DNA of 64,000 nt, from the NCBI GenBank assembly GCA_946407015.1, contig CAMJML010000007.1, positions 62,001 through 126,000 on the forward strand, written 5' to 3'. The notes beneath the pieces are model-generated. The model saw nothing but the letters and a program-made list of their open reading frames with translations, was not told where the DNA came from and made no database searches. How positions within the stretch are numbered: position 1 is the first letter of the stretch; each line of letters starts with the position of its first letter. Origin of the DNA: an uncultured Selenomonadales bacterium. GTDB lineage: Bacteria; Bacillota; Negativicutes; DSM-1736; Dendrosporobacteraceae. Made by a program: the position numbers and the translations under genes. Below, one piece after another: positions 35,369 to 43,993 of the stretch.

Positions 35369-36180
35369 ACGGTTATCTGGCAGAAACTTTGCAGGAAGCC
35401 TTGGCGATCAGAGCCCGGGAAAATGTTGTTCCGTATAGCGGCGGCACCGATTTGATGATTGAACCGGATGAAGAGGCCACTTATTTGTTTATTCATAAGA
35501 TTCCTGAACTGAAAACCATCAACGAAGATCCCGAGTATCTCCGTATCGGTGCGGCCTGTACCTTTACTGAGTTGCTTGAGGATGCCCGGGTTCCCGGTAT
35601 TTTAAAAGACGCTGTTGCCCAGATCGCCGCACCAGCCATTCGCAATCTGGGAACAGTAGGCGGCAATATTTGCAATGGCTCGCCGAAAGCAGACAGCGCG
35701 CTCATCCTTTTTGCGACGGACGCGAAACTGCGGCTTGCCAGTACCCGGGGTGAGCGGACGATTCCTATCTCCGAATTCTATCTTGGCAGAAAGAAGACGG
35801 CCTTGCAGCCTGATGAACTTCTGATCGAGATTTTGATGAGCAATACCGGGCTAAGCAATTATTATTATAAAAAGGTCGGGGCAAGAAATGCATTGGCCAT
35901 TTCCCGGGTTTCCTTTGCCGGCATTCTTCAAGTGGAAGGCGGAAAAATTATCAATTGCATGACCGCTTTCGGTGCGATCAGTGATGTGATCATCCGGCAT
36001 AAAGAGATTGATGCCTTGCTGGTTGGTAAAACATTGGACGAAGCGAAGACGGTCAAAAAAGTTTACCTTGGAGCCTATGACCAGGCCATTGCTCCTATTA
36101 AAGGCCGGATTTCAGCCGAATATAGAAAAACGGTTTGTATGAACTTGCTACGGGATTTTTTAGAAACAAACGGAATTTAA
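35362..36180 (+). CDS. Molybdenum hydroxylase, FAD-binding medium subunit
   Basis: The 272-residue subunit has the PCMH-type FAD loop PYSGGTDLMI and the adenosine-side motif IRNLGTVGGNICNGSPKAD (TxGGN). The CO-dehydrogenase C-terminal domain follows. It passes electrons to NAD or another acceptor. The gene begins inside the small-subunit gene and ends the operon at a strong terminator. With the previous two genes it makes a complete XDH-type heterotrimer. Confidence 0.92.
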   Translation: MVNGYLAETLQEALAIRARENVVPYSGGTDLMIEPDEEATYLFIHKIPELKTINEDPEYLRIGAACTFTELLEDARVPGILKDAVAQIAAPAIRNLGTVGGNICNGSPKADSALILFATDAKLRLASTRGERTIPISEFYLGRKKTALQPDELLIEILMSNTGLSNYYYKKVGARNALAISRVSFAGILQVEGGKIINCMTAFGAISDVIIRHKEIDALLVGKTLDEAKTVKKVYLGAYDQAIAPIKGRISAEYRKTVCMNLLRDFLETNGI

Positions 36181-36197
36181 CGTAAATGCTACTTAGC

Positions 36198-36227
36198 AAA
36201 ATAACCAGCCTATTGGCTGGTTATTTT
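36198..36227. terminator. Bidirectional terminator after the hydroxylase operon
   Basis: A perfect 13-bp stem (36198-36210 with 36215-36227) with A- and T-runs lies between convergent genes and reaches the stop of the acetyltransferase. Confidence 0.9.
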
Positions 36228-36739
36228 CATTCTTCAATTGGTGTATTCGGTCCTTGCAAGTGGTATTGGTAAAAACTCAGATCAAGCCACTTGCCAAATT
36301 TATAGCCGGCTTTGCGTATGACACCGGCTTCGCTGAAGCCCAGCTTTTCATGCATGAGTTTACTGCCTTCATTGCTGAAATCAATTCCGGCGACTAACGT
36401 GGCATAGCCTTTCGTATTCGCATCCTGGATCAGTTCTTTTAGTAAGCGGCTGCCAACCTGTTTGCCGCGGTGGCCGTGATGAACATAGACCGAATGTTCG
36501 ATGGTATATTTATAAGCAGGCCAAGCTCTAAACGGTCCATAGGTCGCAAAGCCAATGACTTGATTATTTTCTTCAAATACCCAGACTGGATATCCATCGC
36601 ACAGCTTTTTTTCGTACCATGCCGTTCTGGTTTTAAGGGTGTGCGGTTTATAATCGTAGACGGCCGTTGTATTCATGATAGCATCGTTGTAAATTTCCAG
36701 TATGGCTTCTAAATCCTCATATTTTGCATGACGAATCAT
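36227..36739 (-). CDS. GNAT acetyltransferase, Pat/MnaT (phosphinothricin/methionine sulfoximine) type
   Basis: The 170-residue protein has the order of the PAT/MddA group: IRHAKYEDLEAILEIYN, the conserved YDYKPHT region, SVYVHHGHRGKQVGSRLL (acetyl-CoA loop) and HEKLGFSEAGVIRKAGYKFGKWLDL. Known members acetylate L-amino acid analogues such as phosphinothricin, methionine sulfoximine or methionine sulfone. GGAGGTATTTCC lies before the ATG. Substrate is not proven here. Confidence 0.9.
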   Translation of the reverse strand: MIRHAKYEDLEAILEIYNDAIMNTTAVYDYKPHTLKTRTAWYEKKLCDGYPVWVFEENNQVIGFATYGPFRAWPAYKYTIEHSVYVHHGHRGKQVGSRLLKELIQDANTKGYATLVAGIDFSNEGSKLMHEKLGFSEAGVIRKAGYKFGKWLDLSFYQYHLQGPNTPIEE

Positions 36740-36939
36740 GGAAATACCTCCTAGAGAAAAAGATCAATAAGAATAATTAAATAACTTCGACGGAAAGTGT
36801 GGCGCCTCCTGCACAGAGCAAGCAGAAGGCGCCAAGTTTATTAGTTCGTATAGAAAAGAAGGTAGCAATAAAGACTAAAAGCAAGAATGATTGTTATCCA
36901 GATTACCTGTCATACTAAGCATAGCAGGAGGAATTTACC

Positions 36940-37383
36940 ATGAGCCGGATACCTTATCGCAAAATATTAATTCCTATTGATGGTTCTGCTCATTCCATCA
37001 AAGCCGTTTCTCATGGCCGGATTTTAGCAGAGTGCTATCATTCCGAGGTGGGGCTTTTGTATATATTAGGCATGTTTCAGGAATTGCAGCCTTATACCCA
37101 AATGAGTGTCAGTTATATTTCCGAGAAATTTTACAATGAGGCTCAAGCCTATGGACAGAAAGTTTTAGAGGATGCCGCAAAGTTATTGCCGTCCATTACG
37201 GTTGCAACCTTTATGGAAGTTGGTTCTCCGGCTGAAACAATTACTGATTTTTCAAAAACAAATGACTATGACCTGATTGTCATTGGCAGCAGGGGATTAG
37301 GGCTTCTTACAGGAGTTGTTATGGGCAGCGTCAGTACTTATGTAGTCCATCATGCTTCATGCCCGGTTATGGTTGTAAAATAA
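36940..37383 (+). CDS. Universal stress protein UspA family
   Basis: The 147-residue protein has the Usp fold with ILIPIDGSAHSIKAV at the start and the ATP-binding pattern GSRGLGLLTGVVMGSVSTYVVHHASCPVMVV at the end (GxRGxG-x9-GS). ATP binding is therefore likely. AGGAGGA precedes the ATG. It is monocistronic and convergent with the BASS transporter, 8 nt apart with no separate terminator recognised. Confidence 0.92.
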   Translation: MSRIPYRKILIPIDGSAHSIKAVSHGRILAECYHSEVGLLYILGMFQELQPYTQMSVSYISEKFYNEAQAYGQKVLEDAAKLLPSITVATFMEVGSPAETITDFSKTNDYDLIVIGSRGLGLLTGVVMGSVSTYVVHHASCPVMVVK

Positions 37384-37391
37384 CAGAATGC

Positions 37392-38321
37392 TTATTTCAA
37401 ATCTCTTTTAACCCAGAAGCTGGCCAGCAGGCTGCCGCTAAAGTTGTGCCATACACTAAAGATAGCTCCGGGAATGGCAGCCAGCGGGTCTAAATGTGCA
37501 AGCGCGAGAGCGACAGCCAGGCCGGAGTTTTCCATTCCGATTTCGTAGGCAATGGCTCTGGCTTTCGATTCGTTCATTTTCAGCAGCCTTGCTGAAGAAT
37601 AACCAATACCAAGCCCGAGCAAATTATGCAGTGCAACGGCCAGCAAAGCGATTAGGGCAACAGAAGATAATTTTGCAGCATTCAGCGCAACGACGACGCC
37701 TACCGTGATCACAATGGCAATAACCGAAAAGGCCGGGACCATGGGTTGGCAGGCAGTTACCTGCTTGGGGAGAAGCATCCGTAAAGTCATTCCAATTAAA
37801 ACAGGCAGTAATACGATTTTAACAATATCCATGAGGAGCAGCATCGGATCGATGGGAACGACTGTTCCGGCAAATAGCAAGAACAGGAACGGAGTAAGAA
37901 CTGGAGCCAAAATGGTATTCAGACTGGAAACAGATACCGAGAGTGCGGTATCACCTTTCGCAATGAAGGTCATTACATTAGATGCCGTGCCGCTGGGGCA
38001 GCAGCCAACCAAAATAAGTCCGGCTGCCAGTGCTGGGTTTAAATTAAAAGTTTTTGCGATAATCCAGGCAACCAACGGCATGATGATATAGCGTAAAGCA
38101 ATGCCTGCGGCAACATCTTTAGGGCGGGACAGCACAACTTTGAAATCTTCAGTTGTCATGGTTAACCCCATCCCCAACATAATGAACCCTAATAAATAAG
38201 GAATGTACTTTCCGAAGGGGATTAACTGTGCGGGGTAGAGAAAGGCAAGAAAGGCACCAAGAATTACGAATAAGGAGATGGATCTGGTAATGAATTGCGA
38301 CAGTTGAACCATGTAAGTCAT
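37392..38321 (-). CDS. Bile acid:sodium symporter (BASS) family transporter
   Basis: The 309-residue protein has about nine to ten membrane segments and the family motifs GMGLTMTTEDF, ILVGCCPSGTASNVMTFIAKGD (substrate/Na+ crossover) and EIGMENSGLAVALALAHL. Bacterial members move ketopantoate, 2-keto acids or other organic anions with sodium. ATG 38321 has GGAAGGAAG upstream; a longer frame crosses the terminator of the leader. Expression is probably controlled by the structured leader described separately. Confidence 0.9.
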   Translation of the reverse strand: MTYMVQLSQFITRSISLFVILGAFLAFLYPAQLIPFGKYIPYLLGFIMLGMGLTMTTEDFKVVLSRPKDVAAGIALRYIIMPLVAWIIAKTFNLNPALAAGLILVGCCPSGTASNVMTFIAKGDTALSVSVSSLNTILAPVLTPFLFLLFAGTVVPIDPMLLLMDIVKIVLLPVLIGMTLRMLLPKQVTACQPMVPAFSVIAIVITVGVVVALNAAKLSSVALIALLAVALHNLLGLGIGYSSARLLKMNESKARAIAYEIGMENSGLAVALALAHLDPLAAIPGAIFSVWHNFSGSLLASFWVKRDLK

Positions 38322-38345
38322 TTTTTTCTTCCTTCCAATGATAAA

Positions 38346-38500
38346 ATAAAAAACCTCTATATCCGCATGCGGACATAGAGGTGCCTTGTACAAAATGATG
38401 TAACAGTGCTCCGTCTCAGTCCTTGCGGATCTAAGCAGATAAAATTTAGTGCGGGCTTATTGGACGGCGGTATGACTTTTTGCAAATATCATCCGCTACG
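38346..38500 (-). promoter_or_regulatory. Structured leader RNA with intrinsic terminator upstream of the BASS gene
   Basis: Read on the minus strand, a 15-bp hairpin (38353-38382) followed by a U-run ends 25 nt before the start codon and looks like an attenuator. Its 3' arm contains TGCGGAT, which is complementary to ATCCGCA farther upstream (38424-38430). That upstream segment can instead pair with GCGGAT at 38491-38496. Such alternative pairing resembles a riboswitch. It matches no riboswitch consensus I know, and lacks the T-box sequence. Confidence 0.6.
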
Positions 38501-38605
38501 AAAACCTATTCTATCATAATATAAAAAATGCTGGTTGCCAACTCATTCGACAATATTATTGTCTATGAATAAGAGCAAATCTGGAATGATCGTCATAATA
38601 AGATA

Positions 38606-38645
38606 AATAAATGCCACAAAGTCAGCTGACTTTGTGGCATTTATT
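38606..38645. repeat. Perfect 40-bp palindrome in an otherwise empty region
   Basis: The two 20-bp arms (38606-38625 and 38626-38645) are exactly complementary, with A-rich and T-rich ends. It looks like a bidirectional terminator, but no gene reads toward it from either side. Confidence 0.75.
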
Positions 38646-39182
38646 CATGCTGCGTTCGTGTTTATATGAATTTTTGACAAAAAATAGGTGGTTTAGTGCA
38701 GGAAGTAGAAATATTTTTCCTGCCGGTCAGGCAAAAATAGTATACAAATGTATTCTAATACAAGACATTTGCGGGCGTGAAGTCTAAAGGTATTTGTTAT
38801 GGGCTGGAAAATCAAATGTGTGGAATGATAATCCACAAGCAAGGTATCCTGGTCAAAAAAATACTAACTCATTTCACGTTGAAACAAATGCACAAAAGCT
38901 CATGTACAACACAAAAATACTTTTGTATAAAAAGTTTAATAAATAAAATGAAAAACGAAGAAATATTTTGAATTTAAAAGGAATATTATTTTAATGACTA
39001 AAAAAGAAATTTTTGTTATGCTTATGGAAACAGGTGTTAATTTTAAATGGCAGAAAGTGAGGGAGATGATGGTCCCACAGACGCTGGCCTTATCCTTGGA
39101 TATGGGAGGGAGCAAGATTGAGTGCGGTGTAAAGAGTGCGGCCAAACCAAATTGACAAAACTATTAGATGAGGAGTATACAT
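38646..39182 (+). other. Non-coding region with a possible ROK-kinase-like remnant
   Basis: No long gene is present. A 53-codon frame (38994-39155) ends with ALSLDMGGSKIECGVKS, which resembles the N-terminal phosphate loop of ROK sugar kinases (DxGGTKI). It stops soon after and has only a distant ribosome site, so it may be a remnant. Direct A/T-rich repeats (GTATAC, TACAAATGTATTCTAATACA) near 38740-38765 may be promoter or operator elements for the OPT gene. Confidence 0.35.
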
Positions 39183-41225
39183 ATGAAACAAGTTGATTTT
39201 ATGAGCCATGAACTCAATGTGCCCGAGCTTACACTCCGGGGCATGTTGCTTGGAATGCTGATTACCGTTATCTTTACAGCATCCAATGTGTATTTAGGAT
39301 TAAAAGTTGGACTTACCTTTTCGTCATCAATTCCTGCAGCGGTTATTTCTATGGCAATCTTGAAAATGTATAAAGATTCCAATGTTTTAGAGAATAATAT
39401 GGTTCAGACTCAGGCATCAGCAGCAGGGACTTTATCAGCAGTCATTTTTATTATTCCCGGCTTACTGATGATGGGATATTGGCAGGGATTTTCTTTTTGG
39501 CAGACCTTGCTGATCTGTGCCTGTGGTGGCAGCCTTGGCGTATTATTCACGATTCCATTGCGGCGAGCTATGATTGTGAATAGCGATTTGCCTTATCCGG
39601 AAGGATTGGCGGCAGCCGAAATTTTAAAGGTAGGCAGTAATGCTGCCGGGGCAAAAGAGAATGGTATTAAAGATATTATGGCCGGGGGACTGGTTTCCGC
39701 GATTGTTAGTTTGTGTGCGGATGGTTTTCACCTTATCTCATCCGGTGTACATTATTGGTTTACGTTCGGCAAAATGACTTCACAGTTGCCGCTTGGTTTT
39801 TCTTCTGCTTTATTAGGAGCCGGATATTTGATTGGCATTGCCAGCGGTATTGCCATATTAGTCGGCATGATTTTATCATGGGGTGTCTTCGTGCCCTACC
39901 TGACCTCTGTACTTCCATCTGCAGCGGGGCAAAGTGCCAGTGCCTTTGCATCTGCCGTATGGGCGCAAAAAGTGCGTCTTATTGGTGCCGGGACAATTGG
40001 TATTGCTGCAATATGGACCCTGATTACCTTAGTTAAGCCAATCATTGATGGCATGCGTATTTCCATTCAAGCAATGAAGCGTTCTGAGTCAGAAAAAAGC
40101 TTGCACCGTATGGATACCGATTTATCGCCGAAAACAACGGCAAGCGTTTTTGCTATCATCGTTATCGGTTTATTAGGCACCTTTTATTCCTTTATTGCGG
40201 ACGCCCAACTGGCTGCAGGGACGACCTGGCTTTTTGTTATTGCCGGTGTTGCTGTTGCGATCTTTATGGGTTTCTTTGTGGCTGCTGCATGCGGTTACAT
40301 GGCTGGGCTTATTGGTACGTCGGCGAGTCCCATTTCAGGGATCGGCATCTTGGGGATTATTATTTCTTCGCTCGTGGTACTCGGAATTGGCTCAACCGTC
40401 AGTCTGTTTGACACAGAGGTGGGCAGTAAGTTTGCCATTGCACTGGCTATTTTCATGACCAGCGTTATTGTCAGTATTGCTGCGATTTCCAATGATAACC
40501 TGCAGGATCTGAAAACCGGTTATCTGGTTGGCGCTACTCCTTGGAAGCAGCAGGTTGCATTATTGCTGGGGTGTATCATAGGAGCTTTTGCCATTGCGCC
40601 TGTATTAAATTTATTATATGAAGCCTATGGGTTTGTCGGAGCTATGCCGCGTGTTGGTATGGATGAGGGCCAAGCCTTGTCCGCCCCGCAAGCAACATTG
40701 ATGACGACAATAGCCAAAGGGATATTCAGTCATAATTTAGATTGGAATTATATTCTGTTTGGCGTAGGTGTCGGTATTGTCATTATTTTTGTAGACTTAC
40801 TACTCAAAAAGAATACGGCGAAATATTGCCTGCCACCGCTTGCAGTGGGTATGGGAATTTACTTGCCGCCTACTTTGGAAATGCCGCTGGTCATTGGCGC
40901 TGTTATGAGTTATTTTGTGTGCCGTTATCTGCATAAACGTGCGGTGCAACGGAGTCCGCAAAACACGGAAGCCGATGTGGAAAGGTGCAACCGTCATGGA
41001 GTGCTGTTTGCATCAGGCCTTATTGTTGGCGAAAGCCTAATGGGGGTTATCATCGCCATTATTATCGTATTTTCCGTATCTGCCGGTGGCAGTGATTCAC
41101 CGCTGGCTCTTGTTGGCAAAGAATTTGGCCCTACTGCGGATTGGCTTGGTCTTTGCGTATTTATTGCGATGATTGCAATGTTTATTTATCGCATTGTTCA
41201 TGTAAAGTCTGAAACCAATTCCTAA
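39183..41225 (+). CDS. OPT family oligopeptide transporter
   Basis: The 680-residue protein has about 16 membrane segments. It starts with ELTLRGMLLGMLITVIFTASNVYLGLKVGLTFSSSIPAAVIS, the standard opening of bacterial OPT transporters, and contains SDLPYPEGLAAAEILKVG and the ISNDNLQDLKTGYLVGATPWKQQ motif. OPT proteins import small peptides or metal-chelating compounds with protons. ATG 39183 has AGGAG 7 nt upstream; an ATG at 39168 lies just before it without a site. It ends in a hairpin terminator. Confidence 0.93.
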   Translation: MKQVDFMSHELNVPELTLRGMLLGMLITVIFTASNVYLGLKVGLTFSSSIPAAVISMAILKMYKDSNVLENNMVQTQASAAGTLSAVIFIIPGLLMMGYWQGFSFWQTLLICACGGSLGVLFTIPLRRAMIVNSDLPYPEGLAAAEILKVGSNAAGAKENGIKDIMAGGLVSAIVSLCADGFHLISSGVHYWFTFGKMTSQLPLGFSSALLGAGYLIGIASGIAILVGMILSWGVFVPYLTSVLPSAAGQSASAFASAVWAQKVRLIGAGTIGIAAIWTLITLVKPIIDGMRISIQAMKRSESEKSLHRMDTDLSPKTTASVFAIIVIGLLGTFYSFIADAQLAAGTTWLFVIAGVAVAIFMGFFVAAACGYMAGLIGTSASPISGIGILGIIISSLVVLGIGSTVSLFDTEVGSKFAIALAIFMTSVIVSIAAISNDNLQDLKTGYLVGATPWKQQVALLLGCIIGAFAIAPVLNLLYEAYGFVGAMPRVGMDEGQALSAPQATLMTTIAKGIFSHNLDWNYILFGVGVGIVIIFVDLLLKKNTAKYCLPPLAVGMGIYLPPTLEMPLVIGAVMSYFVCRYLHKRAVQRSPQNTEADVERCNRHGVLFASGLIVGESLMGVIIAIIIVFSVSAGGSDSPLALVGKEFGPTADWLGLCVFIAMIAMFIYRIVHVKSETNS

Positions 41226-41257
41226 AGTAATCTATAGATTATCATAAGCAAACGATA

Positions 41258-41310
41258 AGAGTTCCAGTGATTAGCCTGCTGTCGGCAGGTGGTCGCTGGA
41301 ACTTATTTTT
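41258..41310 (+). terminator. Intrinsic terminator of the OPT gene
   Basis: A branched inverted repeat with outer arms GTTCCAG/CTGGAAC and inner arms GCCTGC/GGCAGG ends in a T-run (41303-41310). Confidence 0.8.
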
Positions 41311-41488
41311 GCTTTCGTGATGGTTTTTCAGGATTTTGATTGCTAAGCTGATTAGCGCTAATAATAGTTGCGAATGCTTTTCATTGGCAGTATACAATGG
41401 TAAGATAAAAGAATATATCAGTAAATAGAAACTAGTTCGTAAAAATAGATAGACATGAAAGAAAACCATGAGGAAGGACTAATGCCGA

Positions 41489-42301
41489 ATGAAGATTATT
41501 GATGCCCATATTCACTTTTGCCAGGATATCTATTTTGACCAGATCGCAGAGGCGGCGGGTCATGAAAATACCAGCACGCATTTAAGGGAGCAATATCATC
41601 AGTATAATATTGTTCACGGGGTGGTCATGGGTAACCGGAGCCTGCAGCTAAGCCAACATGATTATCCAGACTATCTGAGCTATTGTGTCGGATTGGACAG
41701 TACTTGTTTTAATGCCACTGAGGTGGCTCAACAAGCTTATTGGGTCGAACAACATTTGCAGAAAGAAAACTGTGTAGGCATTAAGCTGTATCCAGGCTAT
41801 AATCACTTTTATGTTTATGACCCGGTGCTTGATCCGTTTTATCAATTGGCCCTGCAATATAAGAAACCGGTAGCCATTCATACCGGATTGACGGCCACCA
41901 GTCATGCTTTGTTGAAATACAGTCATCCGCTGACCTTGGATGAAGCCGCAGTACGCTACCCGCAGGTTCAATTTGTCATGTGCCATATAGGGAATCCTTG
42001 GGTGGTAGATGCTGTTGCGGTTATGGAGAAAAATGAAAATGTAGCGGCAGACCTTTCCGGAATATTGGAAGGCCGGATCGCCAGCATGCCTGATTTCTTT
42101 ACCAAAAAGCATAGCTATATGGGTTTCTTGACAGGCTGGCTCGAATATCTGGATCACTATGAACGCTTATTGTACGGGACAGATTGGCCATTGGCGAATA
42201 TCGCTAATTATATTGATTTTGTCCGGCATATTATTCCGGAGAAGCATCATGAAAAGGTATTCTTTGACAATGCAAACAGGATTTATGGTCTTGGTCTGTA
42301 G
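41489..42301 (+). CDS. Amidohydrolase-2 (TIM-barrel) family hydrolase
   Basis: The 270-residue protein begins with IIDAHIHF (HxH metal ligands), continues with GIKLYPGYNHFY, PVAIHTGL (His), VMCHIGNPW (His) and ends with LLYGTDWPL (catalytic Asp). This is the Amidohydro_2 pattern of hydrolases and decarboxylases related to 4-oxalomesaconate hydratase, ACMSD and TIM-barrel metal hydrolases. The substrate is not known. It is a single gene with its own terminator; the start ATG has GAGGAAGG upstream. Confidence 0.88.
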   Translation: MKIIDAHIHFCQDIYFDQIAEAAGHENTSTHLREQYHQYNIVHGVVMGNRSLQLSQHDYPDYLSYCVGLDSTCFNATEVAQQAYWVEQHLQKENCVGIKLYPGYNHFYVYDPVLDPFYQLALQYKKPVAIHTGLTATSHALLKYSHPLTLDEAAVRYPQVQFVMCHIGNPWVVDAVAVMEKNENVAADLSGILEGRIASMPDFFTKKHSYMGFLTGWLEYLDHYERLLYGTDWPLANIANYIDFVRHIIPEKHHEKVFFDNANRIYGLGL

Positions 42302-42328
42302 CAAGCCATGGATAATAAATACTTAAAC

Positions 42329-42366
42329 AAAACAACCTTAGTCAACATGTGGACTAAGGTTGTTTT
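42329..42366. terminator. Bidirectional terminator between the amidohydrolase and efflux operon
   Basis: A perfect 15-bp stem (42329-42343 with 42352-42366) with an 8-nt loop and A/T-runs lies between convergent units. Confidence 0.9.
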
Positions 42367-42430
42367 GGCTATAAAGTGTTGTGGCAAGAACGCCGCTGTA
42401 GATAGTGAATGCCACACCAGATTTCGTATT

Positions 42431-43993
42431 TTAATGGGATGCAGTGGGAACCTCCTTCTTGGGAGGTCGGTTATCCGGCATAAACAGGGCTGCGATTCCC
42501 AGCACAACCAACAAAATGGCTACAAAGTGGTAAGCATCCCGGAAAGCCAGTATGCTTGCCTGATGCAGCAGTTCCTGATAAATTTTTCCAAAAGCCGCCG
42601 TAGGAGCTAGTGAGGCTGGTACTCCTAAATTCGTTATTACCTGCGTATAGTGTTCCAGTGCATAACGGTAGCCGGCATCCGCTGTTGTCAAATGTTGCAC
42701 CAGATAGGATTGCTCAATTTGCTGACTGTGAATCAGCTTATTGGTTACCAGTGCAATGCCAATACTGCCACCAAGGTTTCGTGTGAGAGAAATAATTGCC
42801 GAAGCATTGCTGCTGTGCTGCGGCGGAATTTTCGAAAATGCCAACGTACTAGCAGGAACAAATAAAAAGGGCAATCCGAGAGTTTGTAAAATACGTACCA
42901 AAACGAATGTTGTATAGTCGGTCTGAGGCGTGATCAGGCCGGTAGCCCACATGCCAAGGGCATTCATCAGCATGCCAAAGGAAATTAAATACTTCGCTGG
43001 GACTCGATTAACAAGTCTGCCGACGACCGGCATCATAAAGAGAACTACGATCCCGGCCGGCGAGAGGAGAAGGCCGGACAAGGTGGCATCATAGCCAAAG
43101 TTGGTCTGAACCATCATGGGCAGCAGCGTGGTGCTGCCATACAAAGCGAACCCAACAAAAAACATCATAATGCAAGGCATGCTGAAGCTGGGGATTTTAA
43201 AGAGTTTTAATTCGACAACAGGATGCTTTTGCTGCAGCAGCCAATAGATGGCCAATATCAGACTGATGACCGATATAACGGCAAATAATATGATAAAGGA
43301 ACTGTCAAACCAATCCTCTTGCTGCCCTTTGTCTAAAACAATCTGCAGCGTTCCAAGCCCGAGGGCGATTAGACCAAGGCCAATATAATCGATGGAGCCG
43401 ACATCTTTTTTTTGTGCACTTGGCGGGTCTTGCACCAGTGTTTTTACCAGAAAAGCGGCTAAGAGGCCAACAGGTACGTTCATAAAAAATATCCAGCGCC
43501 AGTTATAATTATCGGTAATATAGCCGCCCAGCGTTGGCCCTAGAATGGGGGCCAATACGGTTGTGATACCGGTGATAGCAAAGGCCATTCCCAACTTTTC
43601 AGGAGGAAAACTGTCTTTAATAATCGCCTGTTGAGCCGGCTGCAGGCCGCCCCCGGCCAAGCCTTGTAGTAATCTGAAGATAATGAGCATCGGCAGGGAG
43701 GTCGAAACTCCGCACATGAACGAAGTAAAAGTAAAGCCAATAATGCAAAAGATGAAGAAGTTCTTTCGTCCCATAAGCCCGGATAACCAGCCAGACAAGG
43801 GTAAAACAATGCCATTGGACACCAGATAGGAGGTCAGAACCCAAGTGCTTTCCTCGGAACTGGCTCCAAGAGAGCCGGCAATATGGGAAAGGGCAACATT
43901 GGCAATTGTTGTGTCAAGCACTTCCATGAAAGCTGCCAGGCTCACGGCAATTGATACCAATATTGGGCTTACTGGTTTTGGCGATGCGATCAT
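42431..43993 (-). CDS. DHA2 (EmrB/QacA) family multidrug efflux MFS transporter
   Basis: The 520-residue transporter has 14 membrane segments. It opens with FMEVLDTTIANVALSHIAGSLG (the DHA2 motif D1 LDxTIVNVALP type) and has RLLQGLAGGGLQPAQQAI and GPTLGGYITDNYNWRWIFFMNVPVG (motif C). It exports drugs by proton exchange. Its start overlaps the stop of the HlyD-family gene (ATGA), so the two are coupled and form an EmrAB-like pump. In a Gram-positive-type cell the adaptor would be unusual, whereas in a two-membrane Negativicute it fits, possibly with a TolC-like partner elsewhere. Confidence 0.93.
   Translation of the reverse strand: MIASPKPVSPILVSIAVSLAAFMEVLDTTIANVALSHIAGSLGASSEESTWVLTSYLVSNGIVLPLSGWLSGLMGRKNFFIFCIIGFTFTSFMCGVSTSLPMLIIFRLLQGLAGGGLQPAQQAIIKDSFPPEKLGMAFAITGITTVLAPILGPTLGGYITDNYNWRWIFFMNVPVGLLAAFLVKTLVQDPPSAQKKDVGSIDYIGLGLIALGLGTLQIVLDKGQQEDWFDSSFIILFAVISVISLILAIYWLLQQKHPVVELKLFKIPSFSMPCIMMFFVGFALYGSTTLLPMMVQTNFGYDATLSGLLLSPAGIVVLFMMPVVGRLVNRVPAKYLISFGMLMNALGMWATGLITPQTDYTTFVLVRILQTLGLPFLFVPASTLAFSKIPPQHSSNASAIISLTRNLGGSIGIALVTNKLIHSQQIEQSYLVQHLTTADAGYRYALEHYTQVITNLGVPASLAPTAAFGKIYQELLHQASILAFRDAYHFVAILLVVLGIAALFMPDNRPPKKEVPTASH

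Noticed and set aside
38431-38490. TPP or T-box riboswitch in the BASS leader
   Set aside because: CTGAGA occurs but the rest of the TPP core is absent, and no T-box sequence (TGGNACCGCG) is present; kept as an unclassified leader instead.
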